Source: Acidobacteriota bacterium
GTDB taxonomy: Bacteria; Acidobacteriota; Blastocatellia; RBC074
Assembly: GCA_018269055.1 (NCBI GenBank)
Contig: JAFDVI010000009.1
Location: forward strand, 89,046 to 143,502
Length of the DNA: 54,457 nt
Direction: 5' to 3'
The notes under the pieces were generated by a model that saw only the letters and a list, made by a program, of their open reading frames with translations, did no database searches and had not been told where the DNA came from. Within the stretch, counting starts at the first letter, position 1. Each line of letters opens with the position of its first letter. Made by a program: the position numbers and the translations under genes. Shown here piece after piece: positions 47,275 to 54,457 of this stretch.

Positions 47275-48930
47275 ATGAATACTTTCAAAAGCGATCTGAA
47301 GAGAATTTTGTGTTTGCTGTCCGTGCTTGGTCTGACGGCAATGACTGCGCTAGGTCAGCATGAACACCATGCTTCGTCATCGGAACCCGCGAAGTTGATG
47401 CCGGGGTTTGGCAATCTCAACCATCCTGTAACGACCACCAACGCCGAAGCGCAAAAGTTTTTCAATCAGGGGCTGGCTTTGATTTACGGCTTCAATCACG
47501 AAGAAGCCAAACGTTCTTTTGAACGAGCGGCGCAGCTTGATCCGAAAATGGCTATGGCTTACTGGGGAATCGCCCTGGCTGTTGGCCCGAACTACAACGA
47601 AGCCGAAGTTGATCCTTCGCGGTTGTTGGCAGCGGATATGGCGCTGGAAAAGGCCAAGGAGTTGATGAACAGTACTTCCGACAAAGAACGCTTGTACATT
47701 GACGCTCTGGCCAAACGTTTTCAACTCAAAATGGATTTGAAAAAGTGCGCGGTAGATTACAAGGACGCGATGGCGGCGCTTCATAAAAAGTACCCGGAAG
47801 ATGTTGATGCCGCAGTGCTTTACGCCGATAGTCTGATGAACCTGACACCCTGGCAGTTGTGGACGAAAGATGGCAAGCCGACCGAGTTTACGACAGAAAT
47901 TGTTTTGACACTGGAAGATGCCATCAAACGTCAACCCGACCATCTTGGCGCGAATCATCTTTACATCCACGCGGTCGAAGCCTCCAAAAATCCCGGACGC
48001 GCTTTGCCGAGCGCTGAAAGGCTTGGAAATCTGGCGCCATCCGCAGGGCATCTGGTTCACATGCCTTCGCACATATACATCCGCACGGGGGATTACGCGG
48101 AAGCGGCCAAAGCCAATGAAGCTGCGGCAAAGGCTGATCTGGCTTATATCAACCGCACAGGCGTGACGGGAATGTACCCGGCAATGTATTACAGCCACAA
48201 CCTGCATTTTCTGGTCGAATCCTACAATCGAGTTGGCAATTATGCGCACTCGGTCGAAGCCGCCGCGCGATTGGCGGACAATGTTCGCGGCCACATCAAA
48301 GACATGCCCATGTTGGAAGGCTTTCTGCCGAGTGTGATGTTTGTTCAACTACGATTTGGCCGTTGGGATGAGATTTTGAAAACGCAAGAGCCATCAGCCG
48401 AGATGCCGATTACGCGCGCTTTGTGGCATTATGCCCGCGGTGTGGCGCTGGCTGGTAAGGGTCAAATTGCTGAAGCCGAACAGGAGCGAGCGATTCTGGC
48501 CGGTTTGGCAAAGGCGATGCCGGGAGAAACGCCTTTTGGGTTAAATACAGCCGCCAGCGTTTTGAAAATCGCCGAACCCTCGCTTGATGCCAGAATTGCT
48601 ACCGCCAAAGGCAATCACAAACTGGCCGTTGAACATTGGCGCAGAGCGGTTGCCGCTCACGATAATCTGAATTACGACGAGCCCCCCGGTTGGTATTACC
48701 CCACACGTGAATCATTAGGCGCAGCATTGTTACTGGCTGGGAATGCTGCGGAAGCCGAAAAAGTCTTCCGCAAGGATTTAGAAGATAATCCCGGCAATGG
48801 ACGTTCGCTTTTCGGCTTGGCTGAAAGTTTGAAAAAACAGGGCAAAAAGCAGGCAGCGGAAAAAGCGCATCAAGAATTTGAAGCTGCCTGGAAAATGGCC
48901 GACTCAAAGTTAAAGATCGAAGATTTGTAG
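47275..48930 (+). CDS. Secreted tetratricopeptide-repeat protein
   Basis: This 551-residue protein has a signal peptide (about residues 11-27, then QHEHHASS). TPR-like helical pairs follow, for example FNQGLALIYGFNHEEAKRSFERAAQLDPKMAMAYWGIAL at 62-100. Others are near residues 340-400 and at the C-terminus (EKVFRKDLEDNPGN). The middle keeps HLYIHAVEASKNPGRALPSAERL and HMPSHIYIRTGDY, a region known in large TPR proteins of this kind. It probably binds other proteins outside the cytoplasm. GGAGGGG precedes the ATG. Confidence 0.82.
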   Translation: MNTFKSDLKRILCLLSVLGLTAMTALGQHEHHASSSEPAKLMPGFGNLNHPVTTTNAEAQKFFNQGLALIYGFNHEEAKRSFERAAQLDPKMAMAYWGIALAVGPNYNEAEVDPSRLLAADMALEKAKELMNSTSDKERLYIDALAKRFQLKMDLKKCAVDYKDAMAALHKKYPEDVDAAVLYADSLMNLTPWQLWTKDGKPTEFTTEIVLTLEDAIKRQPDHLGANHLYIHAVEASKNPGRALPSAERLGNLAPSAGHLVHMPSHIYIRTGDYAEAAKANEAAAKADLAYINRTGVTGMYPAMYYSHNLHFLVESYNRVGNYAHSVEAAARLADNVRGHIKDMPMLEGFLPSVMFVQLRFGRWDEILKTQEPSAEMPITRALWHYARGVALAGKGQIAEAEQERAILAGLAKAMPGETPFGLNTAASVLKIAEPSLDARIATAKGNHKLAVEHWRRAVAAHDNLNYDEPPGWYYPTRESLGAALLLAGNAAEAEKVFRKDLEDNPGNGRSLFGLAESLKKQGKKQAAEKAHQEFEAAWKMADSKLKIEDL

Positions 48931-48942
48931 ACATTCAATTCC

Positions 48943-48978
48943 AATCGCAGGTCTTTCTAAGGCAGAAGGCCTGCGATT
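48943..48978 (+). terminator. Hairpin after the TPR gene
   Basis: AATCGCAGG (48943-48951) pairs with CCTGCGATT (48970-48978), giving a 9-bp stem with an 18-base loop. TCTGATTTG follows. It is a weak terminator, only 21 bases ahead of the next start. Confidence 0.45.
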
Positions 48979-48999
48979 TCTGATTTGAAAGGAGTAAAA

Positions 49000-49899
49000 A
49001 TGCCGAGACGATGGATGTTTTCAACAGTTGTATTTGTGAGTTCCGTGGTGCTGACCAATTGGTCGTCGTGGGCGCAAACGCCGCAGAAAGCGCCTCAGCC
49101 CGCTCAATCCGCGACAGCGACTCCAACCAAACAGATCAAACGCGACGAGGTATTTTTCAGTATCGCGCGACTCATTAACTCCAAAAATGAGTCGCCAGTG
49201 AGTGCAATTACCGCTGAAGTGGACGGCGTCATTGAAGTCACCGGGATCAACTATCGTCCCGATGGAAAAGCCGAAGTGACGGTAAAAGAACGCACTCCGT
49301 CCAGTGCGGCATTTACGAATAGATCAGGCCGAATCCTTTTCGCCCCGCCTGAAACAGGCGAAAAATGGACTTGGGTGGAGTTTGAAGAGGGACGGCGTTT
49401 TTATCCCGTCGAAAGGCTGTTTCCCTTCGTTCAATCCGAACTCAATAAACGCAAGCAAACGACTGCCACAAGTTGGAACGTATTTGTTGCCTCAATCGGT
49501 AAACAGGGAGAGGCCGCAACAAAATTGCTGGAAACAGCCAAAGCCGTGATTAAGATTGATATTCCTGTGGCCCAGACTGTGCTCGCCACACGAAATACAC
49601 TGGCGGAGGCTGTGAAAGAAAACAAACCGGAAGAGATCATCAGCGCTTATGCTGAGCTATCAGCGCAAACTGATCCGATTAACTCGTTGGGCGATACATA
49701 CACAGATCTAAAAGCCAACGACGCTTACTTGCGGTTGAACGATGAGTTCAAAAATGCTGTAAATGCAACGAACGCTGCCCGCAAAAATTACGTACAGTCG
49801 GTTGAGAATTACAATGAATCGCTGGTGCGTCTGCCTTTTGCGTACCTAGCTTATGGACTTCAATTCACCAGAATTGAGCCAAAAGTGGTGGCAGAATAG
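49000..49899 (+). CDS. Exported hypothetical protein
   Basis: This 299-residue protein has a signal peptide (about residues 4-24, ending SSWAQTP). A Pro/Ala/Thr-rich linker, a small beta domain (INSKNESPVSAITAEVDGVIEVTGINY) and a long helical C-terminal region from about residue 140 follow. AAAGGAG lies 6 bases before the ATG, which favours it over one five codons upstream. No family is recognised; localisation outside the cytoplasm is the only firm prediction. Confidence 0.7.
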   Translation: MPRRWMFSTVVFVSSVVLTNWSSWAQTPQKAPQPAQSATATPTKQIKRDEVFFSIARLINSKNESPVSAITAEVDGVIEVTGINYRPDGKAEVTVKERTPSSAAFTNRSGRILFAPPETGEKWTWVEFEEGRRFYPVERLFPFVQSELNKRKQTTATSWNVFVASIGKQGEAATKLLETAKAVIKIDIPVAQTVLATRNTLAEAVKENKPEEIISAYAELSAQTDPINSLGDTYTDLKANDAYLRLNDEFKNAVNATNAARKNYVQSVENYNESLVRLPFAYLAYGLQFTRIEPKVVAE

Positions 49900-49947
49900 G
49901 CAGTTTCCAGCTTGCAAGTTCAACCTGGAATTTATTGAGGAGGACAA

Positions 49948-50337
49948 ATGAACGAAAATCAAGGTGATGTGCAGGGAAGAAATGTTAATCAGCAGCTAAC
50001 CCCGCAAAACGTCGCCAGTCGTGCTGGAGAAACCCTGGAAGACATTACGGCCACTCTGCGTGATTTTTTCAATCGCGTGCCGGAAACGGTGAATAAAGCA
50101 GTTGAACGGGCAATGAATGTCCGTGATACCACTGTGCTGATTCGGTTGGGTGAAAATTCTTCCGATGCAATTGACACGTTGGTTTCAGCAGGAATCTTCA
50201 AAGGGCGCGCTGATGCCGCAGCATTTTTGATTGATGAGGGCATAAAAGCTCAAGCTGCATTGTTTCAGCGCGTCCAAGACAAGCTCGGCGAGATTGAAAA
50301 GCTTCGTGACGAGCTTCGCCACAGCGTAACAAGCTAA
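49948..50337 (+). CDS. Helical hypothetical protein
   Basis: This 129-residue soluble protein has no signal peptide and is mostly predicted helical. Its central VLIRLGENSSDAIDTLVSAGIFKGRADAAAFLIDEG resembles a ribbon-helix-helix-like region. A C-terminal coiled coil (QRVQDKLGEIEKLRDELRH) follows. GAGGAGG precedes the ATG. A terminator follows the stop. A DNA-associated or gas-vesicle/phasin-like role are both conceivable; neither is supported strongly. Confidence 0.65.
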   Translation: MNENQGDVQGRNVNQQLTPQNVASRAGETLEDITATLRDFFNRVPETVNKAVERAMNVRDTTVLIRLGENSSDAIDTLVSAGIFKGRADAAAFLIDEGIKAQAALFQRVQDKLGEIEKLRDELRHSVTS

Positions 50338-50362
50338 CCTGGGACTAATTGAGGCAAACCGA

Positions 50363-50398
50363 ATCGCGCCAATCTTTACAAGGACTGGCGCGATTTTT
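50363..50398 (+). terminator. Rho-independent terminator before the str operon
   Basis: ATCGCGCCA (50363-50371) pairs with TGGCGCGAT (50386-50394) over a 14-base loop, followed by TTTTT. It is a clear intrinsic terminator isolating the ribosomal operon from the gene before it. Confidence 0.82.
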
Positions 50399-50463
50399 CG
50401 CCACGGTAAAGGTTTGTTGAAGCATAATTTTTCAGATTTTTACTCCCCGCCTGACCATGCCGC

Positions 50464-50492
50464 TTGACAAGCCTGACCCTGATCCATATATT
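50464..50492 (+). promoter_or_regulatory. Strong sigma-70-type promoter of the str operon
   Basis: TTGACA (50464-50469), a 17-base spacer and TATATT (50487-50492) give a near-consensus promoter. Transcription would begin near 50499, about 414 bases before rpsL. Confidence 0.75.
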
Positions 50493-50498
50493 CCCGTG

Positions 50499-50912
50499 CT
50501 TTGCGAAAACACATCTTCGCATGCCTGAGCGGCGCTTGCGGGTCTGAAGTGCAGAGGCGTCGCCGGATTCAGCGGGAAAGACTGATCTTAATATAAAGTC
50601 CTCCTCAAGAATCTTTTCAAATAGAGAAACTATTGTGGCGTACTAATCCTTTCTCTAAGGTTTATTACCGGGTTGAGGGGATTTTCTAATAATGCAGCCA
50701 ATGCGCTGCGGTCATTCTTGAAATGACGCCACAGAAAAACTCGGCGGATTGGGACGCCATTATCTGCACAGCTTTCGCGGACATCCCAAGAAATCATTCG
50801 TGCTTAGCACAACAAAACTGCCTGGATGGGCAAACGCTCTCTCGAAGAGGGAATGGCTTTTTATGGCCAAGTCATGATTCGGGATTTTGAGTTTCAGAGT
50901 ATCGGAAAATTT
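50499..50912 (+). other. Long leader of the str operon
   Basis: This is a gene-free stretch from the predicted transcription start to rpsL. It contains adjacent small hairpins GCAGC/GCTGC (50694-50709) and GTCATT/AATGAC (50711-50727). A frame opens from 50826 into rpsL but adds 29 residues with no similarity to S12. No known riboswitch or RNA gene is recognised. A leader this long could host autogenous control by a ribosomal protein. Confidence 0.45.
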
Positions 50913-51320
50913 ATGCCTACGATTAGTCAATTAGTTCGCAAAGGACGCAAACAGGTTAAATACAAAACTTCCAGCCCGGCGCTGCAATCCTGCCCGCAAC
51001 GGCGCGGCGTGTGTGTTCAGGTGAAAACGCAGACACCGAAGAAGCCGAATTCGGCTTTGCGGAAAATTGCTCGTGTGCGTCTGACGAACAGCATTGAAGT
51101 GACTTCTTACATTCCCGGTATTGGCCACAATTTGCAGGAGCACTCGATTGTGCTTGTCCGTGGTGGCCGCGTGAAGGATCTCCCCGGCGTTCGTTACCAC
51201 ATTGTTCGTGGCACATTGGATTCCGCAGGCGTTGCCAATCGTAAGCAGGGCCGGTCGAAATACGGAGCCAAGCGTCCGAAAGAAGGGGCAGCCGCACCCG
51301 CCAAGGGAGGCAAGAAGTAA
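50913..51320 (+). CDS. rpsL: 30S ribosomal protein S12
   Basis: This 135-residue S12 of the decoding centre has [43 protein letters not shown] and [11 protein letters not shown]. The two lysines whose change gives streptomycin resistance (in TPKKPNS and GRVKDLPG) are wild type. The C-terminus has an extra Ala/Pro/Gly/Lys tail of about 11 residues. The ATG at 50913 is chosen by homology to the usual MPTISQLVR start. First gene of the str operon. Confidence 0.97.
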   Translation: MPTISQLVRKGRKQVKYKTSSPALQSCPQRRGVCVQVKTQTPKKPNSALRKIARVRLTNSIEVTSYIPGIGHNLQEHSIVLVRGGRVKDLPGVRYHIVRGTLDSAGVANRKQGRSKYGAKRPKEGAAAPAKGGKK

Positions 51321-51360
51321 TTCAGCGCTCTCAAGTCTGAGAGTTGAAACTTTAAGGTAA

Positions 51361-51837
<477 letters not shown>

Positions 51838-51925
51838 GTGAATAGATCAGCATAGCAAGCTGACAGCAGGAGGAAGGATTCAAGCCAAGCTCATTCGCTA
51901 GGCTTCAAGCAGTTGGTAGGTTTTT

Positions 51926-54022
<2,097 letters not shown>

Positions 54023-54124
54023 ATTTTCGATACCGCGAACGATTGTGAGCGCGGTTGATTCAGCGGAACAGTTCCGCGCACTAAATTCAAATTTCAACTC
54101 AGAGAAACTCTAGGAGCGATAATT

Positions 54125-54457
<333 letters not shown>

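Overview
The window reads as chromosomal DNA of an acidobacterium, most likely of the Blastocatellia type. This is inferred from two tandem acidobacterial-type VWFA-related secreted proteins, a BlaI/M56 pair with HEAT repeats, many secreted or lipoprotein peptidases, and moderate GC content. No rRNA or tRNA gene was recognised, so the placement rests on gene content alone.

Layout. Positions 1-1800 are accessory DNA: an IS200-like REP-associated transposase among palindromic repeats, a start-less remnant of a type I restriction-modification gene, and an antitoxin with a frameshifted PIN toxin. Positions 1911-8335 hold an LLM-class oxidoreductase, a DUF4432 sugar-epimerase-like protein, a DUF433/DUF5615 toxin-antitoxin-like pair overlapping an SCP2-like gene, an ACE-like M2 peptidase and an SDR. 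Positions 8336-8850 are non-coding and carry a 186-bp tandem duplication with strong hairpins. Positions 8851-13020 form a BlaI - M56/HEAT - HEAT protein operon with a clear promoter. Positions 13273-23816 hold an SDR, a broken DUF433 gene next to an AT-rich zinc-ribbon gene, DAHP synthase, a lipoprotein, the two VWFA-related proteins, an HtrA protease and a methyltransferase. Next come proS, a type II restriction-modification pair of the TdeIII family, an LTA4H-like M1 aminopeptidase and a sirtuin.

Positions 31212-35834 form a molybdenum hydroxylase operon: a 2Fe-2S subunit, a Tat-exported molybdopterin subunit, XdhC and a MocA-like nucleotidyltransferase. Positions 35921-46394 (minus strand) hold a complete phenylalanine/tyrosine degradation cluster. 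Transcription order is ilvE-like aminotransferase, phhA, a four-gene accessory block, hppD, a small membrane protein, an iodotyrosine-deiodinase-like nitroreductase, hmgA, an unknown gene, a P-loop kinase-like gene and fahA. Many neighbours overlap by 4 nt. The window closes with a cyclophilin, a TPR protein, two unknown proteins and the str operon (rpsL, rpsG, fusA, tuf), where tuf is cut by the window end.

The points most worth following are five. (1) The deiodinase-like enzyme sits inside the tyrosine operon and keeps the substrate-binding Glu/Tyr/Lys triad at exact family spacing. (2) A four-gene block (antitoxin-like, HNH, unknown, AlbA_2/Schlafen-like) lies between phhA and hppD and is coupled to hppD. 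(3) The M56 sensor carries HEAT repeats instead of a beta-lactam sensor and is encoded beside a secreted HEAT protein. (4) The 186-bp hairpin repeats may be tandem small RNAs. (5) The transposase is flanked by its likely REP palindromes.
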